Of a stretch of 64,000 nucleotides of DNA, positions 7,485 through 18,019 are shown piece by piece (position 1 is the stretch's first letter; every line of letters starts with the position of its first letter). The DNA comes from Atopobiaceae bacterium (GTDB lineage: Bacteria > Actinomycetota > Coriobacteriia > Coriobacteriales > Atopobiaceae): the NCBI GenBank assembly GCA_017533825.1, contig JAFWIE010000038.1, positions 16,301-80,300 of the forward strand, written 5' to 3'. The position numbers and the translations under genes are program-made. The notes under the pieces were generated by a model. The model had not been told where the DNA came from. It made no database searches and saw only the letters and a program-made list of their open reading frames with translations.

Positions 7485-9332
7485 GTGCAACGAACTCAGG
7501 TTATGCCTCGCCCCGCATCGCCCTCGGGCAACGGGCCCCAGAACAAGCAGCGCACTTCCCTCGCAGGCACTCAGGCCAACGCACCACAAGGGGTTCGCCC
7601 CCGTCAGGGCGCCCATGCCGCGAACGCCCAAGTGCTTCTCGGACGGTATCGCGTCCTCGAGGTCAACTCACAGGGCGGCTTCGGCACGGTCAACGTATGC
7701 TGGGACGCTCGCCTGCAACGCCGCGTGGCAATTAAGCAGATGCCCCTGCGCTTTGGCGAGAATTCCCCCCGCGAGGCGTCCACCCTGAACGAGGCCCTTG
7801 CGGAGGCACGCACCTCGTCCATGCTCTCGCACCCCAATATCGTGACGATGTTTGACTTCGAGCGAGACGACAACTACTCCTACCTCGTGATGGAATACGT
7901 GGACGGTCTCAACCTGGCCGACTTCCTCGCACGCGTCGAGGATGGCGTCCTCACGTTTGACGAGTGCGCCCACCTCGTCGACTCGGTCGCGTCGGCGCTT
8001 GCCTTTGCGCACGAGAACGGCGTGCTGCACCTCGACATCAAGCCTGCCAACATCATGGTCGATCGCACTGGTACCGTGAAGCTCGCGGACTTCGGAATGG
8101 CTTCGCTCGCCTCTGCCGCAGGGTACGGTGGTGCGCGCGGCGGGACCGTCGGCTACATGCCTCCCGAGCAGATTGCCGGCGACATGGTGGACGAGAGAAC
8201 CGACATCTTTGCGCTCTCCGTCGTCGTGTGGCAGGCGCTCACAGGCATATGTCCCTTCGCCGCGCAAACCGCAGAACAGTCACTCGAACTCATAGAGCGG
8301 GGACCCAGCACGCCCCTCTCGCACATGGAGCCAGAGCTTGCCGGACGCGTCGAAGACACTCTCCTACGTGCGCTTGAGCCCAACCCCATGAACCGCACGG
8401 CCTCAGTCGAGCGTTTCGCCCGTGACTTGGTTCCTGCCCTCGGGAATCCCCAAGAAGGCGCGGCATCGCTGCACGACCTTCTCAACCAGGCCGAGCCAGA
8501 CGAGGAGCCCGACATCGAACAAGACTGGGACCGTTTGCACGTGCCACTCACTGCGCGCGTCCCCTGGCTTCCGCAGCTCTCTTCGCGTGCCTTGGCCGCA
8601 GCCTCTGCGGCATGGTTCGCCTACCAGCTCGTCCCCTACATCGTGCCCGGATCGCCCAAGGCACTCGCCGCCGGCGTTGCCATCGCCGCCATCGCAGGCG
8701 CCGCTTGGCCTCCCTTGGCAGGAGCCAGCGCCATCGCCTTGGTCGTCGCGGCGCTCGTCGCACAACCATCCGCCCTCGGAATTTCCCTCGCCCTCATCGT
8801 CGGATCGATGGGCGTCGCCTGGTGGATCGCCGCGGGAAGGCGCTCGTACCTGAGTGGACCCGCGCTTCTCGCCCCAAGTTGTCTGCCCTCGCCCGTCTCG
8901 AGCGTGCCTCTCAGTGCCTTTGCCCTGGGACCTGCGGCCTCCTTCTTCACCGCCGCCGGCGGCTTCTTGTTCTACTTGCTGGTAACCCTCTCCACGCACG
9001 CCGTCTTCTATGCGGAAGAGCTCGCGCCCCTGCTGCGCGACGTCGCCCTCGAGCCGCGGACGTGGGTCATGGCTGCAGCATGCGGCACCTCCGCCCTCGT
9101 CGGCTCGCTGATCTCGCGTGACCGCAGCTCCTCCCGCATGATGCTCGGCCAGTTGGTCGCCTGTCTGCTTCTGGTCGCCACATACGCGTTGGCATCCCAC
9201 ATGGAGAATGGCAACATTGCAACCGCTTTGGGCATTCCAGCTCTTGTCGTTGCGCTAAGCTTAGGAGCTACCCTGTGCATTGTTTGTGCCTTGATGGGCG
9301 ATGACGGACAGTATCAGAAGGGCGATGAGTAG
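7485..9332 (+). CDS. Ser/Thr protein kinase with polytopic membrane C-terminus
   Basis: A 615-residue Hanks-type kinase. After a low-complexity N-terminus, the kinase domain spans about residues 50-320: the glycine loop SQGGFGTVNV, the ATP lysine in VAIKQM, the catalytic loop HLDIKPANIM (HLD in place of HRD), ADFGMAS for the DFG motif, and GTVGYMPPEQ for the activation segment. An acidic linker follows, then about seven hydrophobic segments (residues about 365-610), so the kinase faces the cytoplasm on a multi-pass anchor and has no extracellular PASTA domains. The start is GTG, with AAGGA seven bases upstream. It heads the FHA-PP2C-SEDS/PBP-PknB operon and takes the place of PknA in mycobacterial clusters. 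Loss of the HRD arginine suggests it may not need activation-loop phosphorylation. Confidence 0.9.
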   Translation: MQRTQVMPRPASPSGNGPQNKQRTSLAGTQANAPQGVRPRQGAHAANAQVLLGRYRVLEVNSQGGFGTVNVCWDARLQRRVAIKQMPLRFGENSPREASTLNEALAEARTSSMLSHPNIVTMFDFERDDNYSYLVMEYVDGLNLADFLARVEDGVLTFDECAHLVDSVASALAFAHENGVLHLDIKPANIMVDRTGTVKLADFGMASLASAAGYGGARGGTVGYMPPEQIAGDMVDERTDIFALSVVVWQALTGICPFAAQTAEQSLELIERGPSTPLSHMEPELAGRVEDTLLRALEPNPMNRTASVERFARDLVPALGNPQEGAASLHDLLNQAEPDEEPDIEQDWDRLHVPLTARVPWLPQLSSRALAAASAAWFAYQLVPYIVPGSPKALAAGVAIAAIAGAAWPPLAGASAIALVVAALVAQPSALGISLALIVGSMGVAWWIAAGRRSYLSGPALLAPSCLPSPVSSVPLSAFALGPAASFFTAAGGFLFYLLVTLSTHAVFYAEELAPLLRDVALEPRTWVMAAACGTSALVGSLISRDRSSSRMMLGQLVACLLLVATYALASHMENGNIATALGIPALVVALSLGATLCIVCALMGDDGQYQKGDE

Positions 9333-10692
9333 CATGAACGTGCTTTCTATATTTGAGCAACGCATTAGCGCCATCTTTGAGGAGGATGCCCCCGGGCAGC
9401 GCAAGCCCTTCTCGTTCAAGCGCCTGGCAAAGCGCTGTGTGCGCGAGATGGAGGACGAGACCTTCGTGATCGACGGCGTCGACACGGCGCCCGCACTCTA
9501 TACCGTGCTTGTCTCCGCCAAGGATGACGAGCTCATGCGCCCCATGTATGCGCGCATCTGCGACGAGGTTTCGCAGCTTGTCGAGGCGCAGGCAAAGAAG
9601 CGTGGTTACACGTTCGTGGGTCGTCCCTTGGTGCGCTTCATGGTGGATCCCGCTCTGCGTGCTGGCAAGTTCTCCGTATTTGCCGAGAACGTCGACCCGC
9701 GCACACTCGCGCGACTGCGCGACGAAGAGAACGCGTACTTGGGCCTCACCCCGCCCAAGGACATTCCGTTCGGCGGAGGCTTCGTACCCGAGCAGCTCTC
9801 CATAGACGAGGAAGAGCCCGCCCCCGTTGCCAGTAAGGTCGACTTTGCGGTCGAGCCCGACGTCCACGAGGAAGAGAACCTTCCCGAGGAAGTGTGGAAG
9901 CCTGCGTTCTTTGAGGTCGAGGAGGCCGTAGAGGACCTGCATGGCGAGCCCAACCTGAACGCCATCCCGAGCTTGGATGACGAAGACGCCCCCGTTGTTG
10001 AGGACGAAGGCGAGTTCCTCGAGGACGCCCCCGAGGAAGAGGTGTGGGAAGACGACGCTCCCGAGGAGCCCTTCGAGGAGGACGAGGAGGTCTTTGAGGA
10101 GGACGTCGAGACAGACGACGAAGAGCTCGTGATTGAGGAAGAGGAAGACGTCGACGAGGAGCTCGCAACCGAGGAGCCCGTAATTGAGGACGTCGCGAAG
10201 CCGGCGGAGAACGTCACCGCGCGCGGCGCTCACTACCGGAGCACACCCGAGTTCCCAGAGCCACTCGAAGAGGAGCTTGACGACAACGACGAGGATGACC
10301 TCCCCGACGAGTTCGACATCATGGCGGAGGAAGAGCGCATACCCATGCCTGCACCCATGCCCATGGGTGCTCCCGCGACCCGCACCATCCCCAGAAGGCG
10401 CCAGAAGGACACGTGCACCCTTACCGACAAAGCAACCGGTCGCACGTACCAGGTCATCGTGCGCCGCACGCCCATCGGTCGCGAGCGCATGGAGGGCGGC
10501 ATAGTCCTGCGCGACCCGAACGTCTCGCGTCGCCACGCCGAGCTCCTCTTTGACGACGGCGTCTGGATGATTCGCGACCTCAACTCCACGAACGGCACGC
10601 TCGTAGACGACATGGACGTACATGAGGCAGTGCTCACAGACGGAGACGTAATAACCATCGGATTGACAAACCTCGAGTTCAAGGCGGGATAG
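9325..10692 (+). CDS. fhaA: FhaA-like protein: DUF3662 domain plus C-terminal FHA domain
   Basis: About 455 residues. The N-terminal 120 residues (MNVLSIFEQRISAIFE onward) match the FhaA/DUF3662 type, followed by a very acidic, low-complexity linker (roughly residues 150-330) and a C-terminal FHA phosphothreonine-binding domain with IGRERMEGGIVL, NVSRRHAEL and DLNSTNGTLVDD. FhaA proteins bind phosphorylated kinases and wall-synthesis partners such as the MviN-type flippase in mycobacteria. The ATG at 9325 overlaps the kinase stop (ATGAGTAG); 9301 and 9334 are alternative starts in frame. It is in the same operon as both kinases, which are its probable phospho-ligands. Confidence 0.88.
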   Translation: MSSMNVLSIFEQRISAIFEEDAPGQRKPFSFKRLAKRCVREMEDETFVIDGVDTAPALYTVLVSAKDDELMRPMYARICDEVSQLVEAQAKKRGYTFVGRPLVRFMVDPALRAGKFSVFAENVDPRTLARLRDEENAYLGLTPPKDIPFGGGFVPEQLSIDEEEPAPVASKVDFAVEPDVHEEENLPEEVWKPAFFEVEEAVEDLHGEPNLNAIPSLDDEDAPVVEDEGEFLEDAPEEEVWEDDAPEEPFEEDEEVFEEDVETDDEELVIEEEEDVDEELATEEPVIEDVAKPAENVTARGAHYRSTPEFPEPLEEELDDNDEDDLPDEFDIMAEEERIPMPAPMPMGAPATRTIPRRRQKDTCTLTDKATGRTYQVIVRRTPIGRERMEGGIVLRDPNVSRRHAELLFDDGVWMIRDLNSTNGTLVDDMDVHEAVLTDGDVITIGLTNLEFKAG

Positions 10693-10693
10693 T

Positions 10694-11107
10694 ATGGTCG
10701 ACCTCGTCCTTTTCGCAGGTCGCATACTGCTCGTCATCATCCTGTATCTGTTCCTCTACTTTGCCATGCGTACGGGCATCGGCCTCGTACGAGGACAACG
10801 ACGCGACGCTGCAATCTGGGCAGTGGATGTCGAGAAGGGATCCAAGCAACTCAGAGGCCTGCATGTAGACATCTTGGGGCCGGTCGTCATCGGCCGTTCC
10901 CCCTCCTCGGATATCGTCATCGACGAGCCCTTCGTCTCGGCGACCCATGCGCGCTTTACGCTGCAGGGTCCGGCACTGGTGCTCGAGGACCTCAACTCCA
11001 CCAACGGAACCATGGTGAACGGGCACGTCATCGGACAACCCGTCACTCTTCGCGACGGTGACGAGGTCCAGGTTGGCGACACCATCATGAGGGTGAGCCG
11101 CCGATGA
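10694..11107 (+). CDS. fhaB: FhaB-like membrane-anchored FHA protein
   Basis: A 137-residue protein with one N-terminal membrane helix (LVLFAGRILLVIILYLFLYFA) and a C-terminal FHA domain: VVIGRSPSSDIVI, FVSATHARFTL and DLNSTNGTMVNG carry the Arg, Ser and His/Asn residues that read phosphothreonine. It resembles mycobacterial FhaB/FipA, which localises to the division site. Its stop overlaps the phosphatase start as ATGA. Confidence 0.9.
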   Translation: MVDLVLFAGRILLVIILYLFLYFAMRTGIGLVRGQRRDAAIWAVDVEKGSKQLRGLHVDILGPVVIGRSPSSDIVIDEPFVSATHARFTLQGPALVLEDLNSTNGTMVNGHVIGQPVTLRDGDEVQVGDTIMRVSRR

Positions 11108-12501
11108 GTGACGTTACTGAACCCCTCGAGAATCAGAACGAGGAAAACAAGAAAGCCGTTGAGGTTGACCCCTCCGAGGTCGTCAACGCACCAGGTCGCA
11201 ACGAGATGCCCGTCGACAATCGACTTGGCTCAGATACGTCGACCGGCTCGACCAACAATCTCTCGTGGGGCGCCCGCTCCGACGTGGGCCTCGTCCGTGG
11301 CCACAACGAGGACGCGTTCTTCGTCAAGGCGCCACTCTTCGTAGTGTGCGACGGCATGGGCGGCCATGCCGCAGGCGAGGTCGCCAGCCACATAGCCGTG
11401 GAAACCATCGCCGAGCGTGCGCCTGAGCATGCCGACGAGATTCTGCTGGGTGCCGCGGTCGAGGCGGCAAACGATGCCGTGCTGGAGGGTTCTCTCACAG
11501 GCAAGGGCAAGCCTGGCATGGGCTGCACCGCCACATGCGTGGTGATAGAGAACAACCTCATGTCTGTAGCACATGTCGGCGACTCGCGCGTGTACCTACT
11601 TCACGGGGGCACCCTCGTACGCATAACGCATGACCACAGCTACGTGGAGGAACTCGTCGATGCGGGAGAGATTACCGCAGATGAGGCGCGCGTTCATCCC
11701 TCCCGCTCCATCATCACCCGCGCACTCGGCTCCGATCCCGACATGTACGCCGATCACTTCACGTTGGACGTCTCCATCGGCGACCGCGTCATCCTGTGCT
11801 CGGACGGCTTGTCGAGCATGGTGCCCGACAAGCAGATCGAGGAGCTCGCGGTATCGTCCGTCACGCCACAGGCTGCTGCGGACACGCTCGTCTCTGCGGC
11901 GCTAACCGCCGGCGGACACGACAACGTGACGGTCGTAGTCGTGGACGTGGTTGAGGACGGGCTTGCCCAGATGCACCGCAATCTGCGCACGCGCTCCATA
12001 CTCACGTGGATTATCGGCGCATTCGTTGCCATTATTCTCGCAAGTGTGGCGATGGTTATCCTTGCAAAGAACTCTTGGTACGTCGGCAACAACGACGGGA
12101 CGGTGGGTGTCTTTAGGGGTATTAATGACGAGGTGCTCGGCATCCCCCTCTACGAGCTCGTGGAAAGCAGCTCGGTAAAGATCGACGATCTGCCGGTCAC
12201 CATTCAGCAGCAGCTTGACGAGGGCATCAGCGTGGCAAGCGAGTCTGAGGGATGCGACACCGTGGAACGGTACCGCGACCAGATCGACACCGACAAGACG
12301 CGTGCCGCAAAGACCGCCGAGGCGGCAAAGGGATCCTCTGGCGTAACCCAAGGCATGGGCGACCCCGCCAACGCTGCCGCCGAATCGGGTGACGCCATCC
12401 CCGCCGAGGCAGCGGCCACCGGCCAACAGGCGGCCGACGAGGCAACCGAGGCGGCAAAGGCAGAAGCAAGCGCAACCGCACCAGGAAAGGACGGTGAGTA
12501 A
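11104..12501 (+). CDS. pstP: PstP-like PP2C Ser/Thr phosphatase with membrane anchor
   Basis: A 465-residue phosphatase that should reverse the action of the operon's kinases. The PP2C core (about residues 55-285) shows [54 protein letters not shown] and [11 protein letters not shown]; the metal-binding aspartates are all present. A single membrane helix follows ([20 protein letters not shown]), then an outer segment with an Ala/Glu-rich tail. This matches the PstP layout of kinase, helix and extracellular part. It overlaps fhaB by 4 bp and the SEDS-PBP gene by 8 bp (GTGAGTAA). Confidence 0.93.
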   Translation: MSDVTEPLENQNEENKKAVEVDPSEVVNAPGRNEMPVDNRLGSDTSTGSTNNLSWGARSDVGLVRGHNEDAFFVKAPLFVVCDGMGGHAAGEVASHIAVETIAERAPEHADEILLGAAVEAANDAVLEGSLTGKGKPGMGCTATCVVIENNLMSVAHVGDSRVYLLHGGTLVRITHDHSYVEELVDAGEITADEARVHPSRSIITRALGSDPDMYADHFTLDVSIGDRVILCSDGLSSMVPDKQIEELAVSSVTPQAAADTLVSAALTAGGHDNVTVVVVDVVEDGLAQMHRNLRTRSILTWIIGAFVAIILASVAMVILAKNSWYVGNNDGTVGVFRGINDEVLGIPLYELVESSSVKIDDLPVTIQQQLDEGISVASESEGCDTVERYRDQIDTDKTRAAKTAEAAKGSSGVTQGMGDPANAAAESGDAIPAEAAATGQQAADEATEAAKAEASATAPGKDGE

Positions 12502-15391
12502 CGTGCACGGCAGCTCCCTTGCTAGTGGCTCCATGTCGCGTCGCACCACCGAGCTCCTGCTCCTTTGCGCCGGCGCCCTACCCGTACTTCTGCTTTACGC
12601 CATGTATCTGTACACGGCAAACTCCGACGTGGACCTCACCGTCCAGGCATTTGCCGTGCCCATCGGCCTCTTTGTGGCGTTCGCGGCCGCACATGTTGCC
12701 ATCCGCTTCCTCGCTCCGGGAGCCGATTCCGTCATCTTGCCTGTCACCTTCGTGCTTGCCGGCATCGGCATCACCTTTGTGATGCGCCTACGTCCCGACC
12801 TTGCGGTGAACCAGGTCCTCTGGCTCTTTCTCTCTGTCGCGGCGATGGTCGCCACGCTTGTCTTCGTACGCAACCTCGATGCCCTCTCCGAGTACAAATA
12901 CACGCTCGGCATCGCCGGCATCGTACTGCTCGTTCTCCCCATGATCATAGGCACCGAGCAGGGCGGCTCCAAGTTGTGGCTCACCTTCGGGCCGTTCTCG
13001 TTCCAGCCGGGCGAGATAGCCAAGGTGCTCATCATCTTGTTCCTCGCTTCGTACCTCTCCGAGAACCGCGAGCTGATGTCGGCATCGACGAAGAGCATCG
13101 GCCCTATCGCACTGCCCGAGCCCAAGATGCTTAGGCCCGTACTGATCATGTGGGGCATCAGTCTGCTCGTCGTTATCTTCGAGCGCGACCTCGGCAGCGC
13201 CGTGCTCTTCTTTACCTTCCTGGTCGTGATGGTCTACGTCGCGACCGGCAGGGTGAGCTACGTGCTCTTTGCCCTCATCCTGCTGCTCGTAGGCGGCGTC
13301 TTCTGTTACCAGGCATTTAGCCATGTGCGCAACCGCATTCAGATCTGGATTGACCCCTTCGCCAATCCCGACGGTGGCTATCAGATCATCCAGTCGCTCT
13401 ACTCGCTCGCCGACGGCGACCTCATGGGTACGGGCATCGGCAGGGGCATGCCCCGCCTGATTCCCGTGGTTGAGTCCGACTTCATCTTCTCGGCCATCGG
13501 CGAGGAGATGGGCCTTCTGGGCGGAGCGGCCATCCTGCTGCTGTACATGGTGTTTGCGGTTCGCGGCTTCGCAACCGCCGCGCGTGCCAAGTCCGACATG
13601 TCGGCTTTCACCGCCGTGGGCCTCACCACCTCCATCGCCTTTCAGGCATTCCTCATCGTGGGTGGCTGCACGCGCTTCCTGCCCCTCACGGGCGTGACGC
13701 TCCCCTTCATGAGCCAAGGTGGCAGCTCCCTGTTGGCGAGCTTCATCGTGGTCGGACTCCTGCTGCGCACCGGCGACGAGGCCACAGGCCGCGAGTCGCT
13801 CATCTCGAGCTCCTCCACAAGCGCGTTCCTCGCACAGAACGGTGCGGACAACACTGAGGCGCAGAAGGTCGCAGCCGTCGCCCATGGCGGAAACGTACGC
13901 GGACGCTTTGGCCTCGACACGCCAGAATCAGGCGTGCTTGGACGCGTTGCGCTGGGCAACCGCCTCACCGCACTGATCACTATGTTCACGATTCTGTTTG
14001 CCGCGCTCATCACCAACCTCACCTATGTGCAGGTCGTGCAGGCACAGACGTACAAGCAGATGCCCAACAACAACCACACCATCGCCAAGAGCTACCGCGT
14101 ACAGCGCGGCGCGATCATCACCTCTGACGGACAGACCCTTGCCGAGAGCGTGCAGAACGAGGACGGCACGTACAGCCGCGTGTACCCGAACGGCAACGTG
14201 GCCGCCCACACCGTTGGCTATCTCTCCGAGCGCTACGGCGCGACGGGCATCGAGTCCAGCATGAACGACACTCTACGCGGCAAGGACAACTTCTCCAACT
14301 GGCGGAGTGCCTTGGATTCGCTCGCCGGGAAGGCAACACCGGGCGCCTCGGTCGTGCTCACGCTCAACTTCCAGATGCAGCGTGCGGCCGAGACCGCGCT
14401 CGAGGGTCACCAGGGCGCCATTGTGGTCCTTGATCCCCGCTCCGGCGCCGTACTGGCCAAGGCATCTAACCCGACGTATTACATGGATGGCATTGCAGAC
14501 GTCATCGAGTCTGCCGACGATGGGGCGAGCCCACTCGTGGATCGCACCACGCAGCTCTACACGCCGGGCTCGACCTTCAAGGTGGTGACCATCGCCGCCG
14601 CGCTTGACGCGGGCATCGCCACCCTCGACACGCCCTATGAGGCACATGCGAGCATCGACATCGGTGGCCAGACTGTCTCCAACGACCATGGCGGCGAATA
14701 CGGCACGCTCTCCCTGCGCGACTCCCTCGCCCTCTCCGCCAACACGGTGTTTGGGCAGCTCGGCAGGCAGATGGGCCCGGAGACGCTCGTGCGTTACTCG
14801 AATGCCTTCGGTTACGACTCCAAGCTCGGCATCGACTTCTTCTGCCAGCCGTCGCTCATGCCCACACCCGGCGAGATGACGGAATGGGAGACCGCGTGGT
14901 CGGCCTGCGGTCAGCCGGTCGGCGAGCACCCGAGCCCCTCCGGTCCGCAGACCACCGTCATGCAGAATGCCGTGGTCGCCGCAACCATCGCGAACCATGG
15001 GACGGTCATGAACCCCTACGTGGTGGACCACGTGCTCTCACCCGAGGGAACGACCGTCTACACCACCTCCCCTCAGGAGCTGGGGCGAGCGATCAGCGAG
15101 GATGCGGCTGCGCAGACAGGCGAGGCAATGCTCGGCGTCGTGACCAACGGCACGGGCCTGGATGCCCAAGTCGAGGGTTACCTCGTGGCGGGAAAGACGG
15201 GCACCGCGCAGGTGGGTACCGATTCAATCAATTCGCTGTTCATCGGGTATGCGCCATACGACAATCCCACGCTTGCCATTTCGGTTTGCATCGAAGGTCA
15301 GGGTGAGGACGTACGCGGCGTAGCAGCGACCATCGCAGGTGGGGTGCTTTCTCAGTGCCTCAACGTGCAGGCATATGGAGCGGCCCTATGA
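12494..15391 (+). CDS. Natural SEDS (FtsW/RodA) - class B PBP fusion protein
   Basis: A 965-residue single chain holding both halves of a peptidoglycan synthase. Residues about 15-430 are a SEDS glycosyltransferase with about ten membrane helices: [21 protein letters not shown], the essential Asp in [28 protein letters not shown], and [16 protein letters not shown] soluble linker (about 435-490) leads to another membrane helix ([21 protein letters not shown]), then a penicillin-binding transpeptidase with the catalytic tetrad STFK in TPGSTFKVV, the SAN triad in [10 protein letters not shown] and the KTGT motif in VAGKTGTAQ. In mycobacteria these are separate genes (rodA, pbpA) in the same order. 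The frame is continuous, with no stop between the halves. GTG at 12494 is chosen for its AGGA site seven bases upstream and its overlap with pstP; GTG 12503 and ATG 12533 are alternatives. Confidence 0.95.
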   Translation: MSNVHGSSLASGSMSRRTTELLLLCAGALPVLLLYAMYLYTANSDVDLTVQAFAVPIGLFVAFAAAHVAIRFLAPGADSVILPVTFVLAGIGITFVMRLRPDLAVNQVLWLFLSVAAMVATLVFVRNLDALSEYKYTLGIAGIVLLVLPMIIGTEQGGSKLWLTFGPFSFQPGEIAKVLIILFLASYLSENRELMSASTKSIGPIALPEPKMLRPVLIMWGISLLVVIFERDLGSAVLFFTFLVVMVYVATGRVSYVLFALILLLVGGVFCYQAFSHVRNRIQIWIDPFANPDGGYQIIQSLYSLADGDLMGTGIGRGMPRLIPVVESDFIFSAIGEEMGLLGGAAILLLYMVFAVRGFATAARAKSDMSAFTAVGLTTSIAFQAFLIVGGCTRFLPLTGVTLPFMSQGGSSLLASFIVVGLLLRTGDEATGRESLISSSSTSAFLAQNGADNTEAQKVAAVAHGGNVRGRFGLDTPESGVLGRVALGNRLTALITMFTILFAALITNLTYVQVVQAQTYKQMPNNNHTIAKSYRVQRGAIITSDGQTLAESVQNEDGTYSRVYPNGNVAAHTVGYLSERYGATGIESSMNDTLRGKDNFSNWRSALDSLAGKATPGASVVLTLNFQMQRAAETALEGHQGAIVVLDPRSGAVLAKASNPTYYMDGIADVIESADDGASPLVDRTTQLYTPGSTFKVVTIAAALDAGIATLDTPYEAHASIDIGGQTVSNDHGGEYGTLSLRDSLALSANTVFGQLGRQMGPETLVRYSNAFGYDSKLGIDFFCQPSLMPTPGEMTEWETAWSACGQPVGEHPSPSGPQTTVMQNAVVAATIANHGTVMNPYVVDHVLSPEGTTVYTTSPQELGRAISEDAAAQTGEAMLGVVTNGTGLDAQVEGYLVAGKTGTAQVGTDSINSLFIGYAPYDNPTLAISVCIEGQGEDVRGVAATIAGGVLSQCLNVQAYGAAL

Positions 15392-17685
15392 CAAGACGAG
15401 ACTATAACGGCGCACAGGCACCGTATTCCAGAGATTGGCGTGATCGAGAGGCTCTGAGGATGGGAGCACAGATGGCAAACAGGGCAATGGGGGGCCGCTA
15501 TACGGTCCAAGACAAGATAGGCACCGGTGGAATGGCCATCGTCTACCGCGGGCTTGACGAAGTGCTGGGGCGTCCGGTCGCCATCAAGACCATGCTCCCC
15601 CAATACGCTAACGACGAGTCGTTTGCCGCACGCTTCAAGCAGGAGGCGCAGGCCGCTGCGGCCTTGCAAAGCCCCTACATCGTGAGCGTTTATGACTGGG
15701 GCCGCGATGGCGACACCTACTACATCATCATGGAATACCTGCGCGGCACCGACCTGAAGAGCGGCATCCGCAAGCACGGGGCACTCGACTGTCGCAAAGT
15801 TGCGCAAATCGGCTCACAGATCGCCAAGGCCCTCTCGGTGGCACACGCACACGACATCATCCACCGCGACATCAAACCGCAGAACATCATGGTGCAGCCT
15901 GACGGCAACATCAAGGTGATGGACTTCGGTATCGCGCGCGCAAAGAACAGTCATCTGACCACCGACAACTCCGTGCTTGGCACCGCTCACTACGTGAGTC
16001 CCGAGCAGACGCAGGGCCGCGACCTCGGCCCCACCACCGACATCTATTCGCTGGGCATCGTCATGTACGAGGCGGCAACGGGACAAGTACCCTTCGACGG
16101 TGACGACGCCATCTCGGTCGCCCTCAAGCAGGTCAACGAACCTCCCATGCCACCCAGCCAAATCAACGCGCGCGTGGACCCCGCACTCGAGGGCATCATC
16201 CTCAAGTGCATGCAGAAGCGACCGGAGGACCGCTTCCAAACCGCAGATGAGCTCTATAACGTCCTGCGTGATTATCTGTCCGGCCGTCTGCAGGCTGTAA
16301 ACGAAGCAACCTCCGTCGTTGCCATCGCAGAAACCAATCGGTTGAACCGCACCGGCAGGAACGGACGCACACAGACCGGTTCTACGGGCGGCTTCCGTCG
16401 ACAGAATACAGGTCGCCAAGGCACGGGGCACCTCGCGGGCGAGACCACGGGGCACTATCGCACGCGAAGTGCCACCGAGGCGGAGCTTGACCGCAAGCAT
16501 CGTCGCAACGTACTCATCGGCATCGTGGTCACGTTGCTCGTCATTGCGGCAATGGCCGTCGGATTCCTGCTCCTCGCACGCCGGCACGCCAGTCACGTCG
16601 TCCCCAAATACGAGGGCCTTACCCGTGACGAAGCCGTGCAACAGATCGAGAATTCCTCGGAGTTCAGAGTGGGCACCATCAAGGAGGACTTCAGCAGCGA
16701 GTTCGAGGCTGGCATAGTCATCGACCAAAACCCCGACGCAGGCAATACCGCCCGGGATGGCTCCAACATCGACCTCGTCATCTCGAAGGGTGCGGAGCCT
16801 GCACAGACGGTCACGGTTCCCGAACTCACCAATATGACCGCCGCGGATGCCGAGGGGGCCTTGGCACAGGTCGGCCTCATTGCCAAAGCAGGCGACCCTG
16901 TCTTCTCCGACAACGTCGAGGTAGACCGCGTGGTCACCCAGGACCCAGTACCAAACTCATCGGTCAAGGCTGGCGACACTGTTGTGTACCGCTTGAGCAA
17001 GGGTGCCGAAGAGGTGCAGGTACCCTACGTCATCGAGATGTCACAGACGGAAGCTGCTGAGGCCCTCCAGAACGCCGGATTCACCTGGGAAGTCGCCATG
17101 GAGGAAAGCACCGTCTATGATGCGGGTATCGTCATGAACCAGTCCGAGACAGGAAAGGCCAAGCGTGGCACGACCATCGTCATCACCGTCTCGAGCGGCA
17201 CGACCCAGCGAAGCGTACCCTACGTGGTCGGCAAGTCGGAGTACGCCGCCTCAAGCGATTTGATGGATGCCGGGTTCGGTGTCGCCACTACCTACGTCTA
17301 CTCCAACGAGGTCTCGATGGGCAATGTGGTGTGGCAGTCCGTCAGCGGTACGGCAGCACGAGGCACTACGGTCCAGCTAGGCATCTCCGCAGGTCCCGAG
17401 ACTTCAAGCTCGTCCTCCTCTTCGTCCTCATCGTCCTCGTCCTCATCCTCGACCGACGACAGTGGCAGTGGCAGTGGCAGTGGCAGCTCCGGCGACAACA
17501 GCGGCAGCAGCTCTTCGGACGATTCGTCGAGCGGGGACAGCGGCGACAGTGGCGGCCAATCCACCGACGGCAGCGACGGCCAGTCCCAAAGCGGTGATGA
17601 CAGCTCGAGCAGCACCGATACCTCGAACAGCAGCAGTTCCACCGACAACACGGACGGATCGATCTCGTCAACCGACTCCAATTAG
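15388..17685 (+). CDS. pknB: PknB-type Ser/Thr kinase with four PASTA domains
   Basis: A 765-residue receptor kinase that senses muropeptide or lipid II and phosphorylates wall-synthesis proteins. The kinase domain (about residues 35-300) has [17 protein letters not shown], the [10 protein letters not shown] loop, MDFGIARAK and [11 protein letters not shown] membrane helix at about 380-405 ([22 protein letters not shown]) is followed by four PASTA domains beginning near [24 protein letters not shown] and RSVPYVVG. The C-terminus is an unusual 95-residue tail made almost only of Ser, Asp, Gly and Thr, probably a wall-spanning spacer. The ATG at 15388 overlaps the fusion gene's stop (ATGA); it is the last gene of the operon, before the hairpin at 17692. 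Confidence 0.96.
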   Translation: MTRRDYNGAQAPYSRDWRDREALRMGAQMANRAMGGRYTVQDKIGTGGMAIVYRGLDEVLGRPVAIKTMLPQYANDESFAARFKQEAQAAAALQSPYIVSVYDWGRDGDTYYIIMEYLRGTDLKSGIRKHGALDCRKVAQIGSQIAKALSVAHAHDIIHRDIKPQNIMVQPDGNIKVMDFGIARAKNSHLTTDNSVLGTAHYVSPEQTQGRDLGPTTDIYSLGIVMYEAATGQVPFDGDDAISVALKQVNEPPMPPSQINARVDPALEGIILKCMQKRPEDRFQTADELYNVLRDYLSGRLQAVNEATSVVAIAETNRLNRTGRNGRTQTGSTGGFRRQNTGRQGTGHLAGETTGHYRTRSATEAELDRKHRRNVLIGIVVTLLVIAAMAVGFLLLARRHASHVVPKYEGLTRDEAVQQIENSSEFRVGTIKEDFSSEFEAGIVIDQNPDAGNTARDGSNIDLVISKGAEPAQTVTVPELTNMTAADAEGALAQVGLIAKAGDPVFSDNVEVDRVVTQDPVPNSSVKAGDTVVYRLSKGAEEVQVPYVIEMSQTEAAEALQNAGFTWEVAMEESTVYDAGIVMNQSETGKAKRGTTIVITVSSGTTQRSVPYVVGKSEYAASSDLMDAGFGVATTYVYSNEVSMGNVVWQSVSGTAARGTTVQLGISAGPETSSSSSSSSSSSSSSSSTDDSGSGSGSGSSGDNSGSSSSDDSSSGDSGDSGGQSTDGSDGQSQSGDDSSSSTDTSNSSSSTDNTDGSISSTDSN

Positions 17686-17691
17686 GAGCGA

Positions 17692-17719
17692 TGCCCGCAG
17701 GGGACGACCCCTGCGGGCA
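17692..17719 (+). terminator. Hairpin terminator after pknB
   Basis: Perfect 12-bp arms TGCCCGCAGGGG and CCCCTGCGGGCA with a 4-nt loop lie seven bases past the pknB stop. There is no T-run, so termination may be Rho-assisted or the hairpin may protect the 3' end. Confidence 0.65.
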
Positions 17720-17752
17720 CAATCAGAGAATGCAAGCATTGCACATAGGAGG

Positions 17753-17887
17753 TCAGCGCTTGGTGCATCCCTTCGCATAGGGACAGGATGCGCAGTCGTC
17801 ACAGCCACGTGGGCGACGCATAAGGCAGATTGCAAGCGCAATCAACGCGACCAAAACCGCTACGACCACGAAATCCCCTGCGTTCAC
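17753..17887 (-). CDS. Tiny FeoB-associated-type Cys-rich membrane protein
   Basis: A 44-residue frame starts at GTG (17887) with a strong GGGGGAG ribosome site four bases upstream. It has one membrane helix (DFVVVAVLVALIALAICL), then RRPRG and a short Cys cluster, CDDCASCPYAKGC. This is the layout of the FeoB-associated Cys-rich membrane proteins (pfam12669), which usually sit behind feoB in iron uptake operons. No feoA or feoB is in the window, so its partner is elsewhere or the role differs. It is convergent with pknB. The region 17888-18019 upstream holds no other gene I can support. Confidence 0.65.
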   Translation of the reverse strand: MNAGDFVVVAVLVALIALAICLMRRPRGCDDCASCPYAKGCTKR

Positions 17888-18019
17888 TGAACTCCCCCTC
17901 ACCAGCCACGCCGTCTACGCAAAGCTCAGACGGAACACCTGCACTAAATAATACGATGAACGATGTATTACCGCTGTCACAAACCTTGGTCTTGACGTCG
18001 TAGGTCACGGTGATAACGA

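Noticed and set aside
9268..10740. A 490-residue reverse frame opposite fhaA
   Set aside because: It mirrors the acidic linker and FHA domain of fhaA and has no family features.
12788..13885. A 365-residue reverse frame inside the SEDS-PBP gene
   Set aside because: Charged, low-complexity shadow; membrane helices on the other strand match SEDS proteins exactly.
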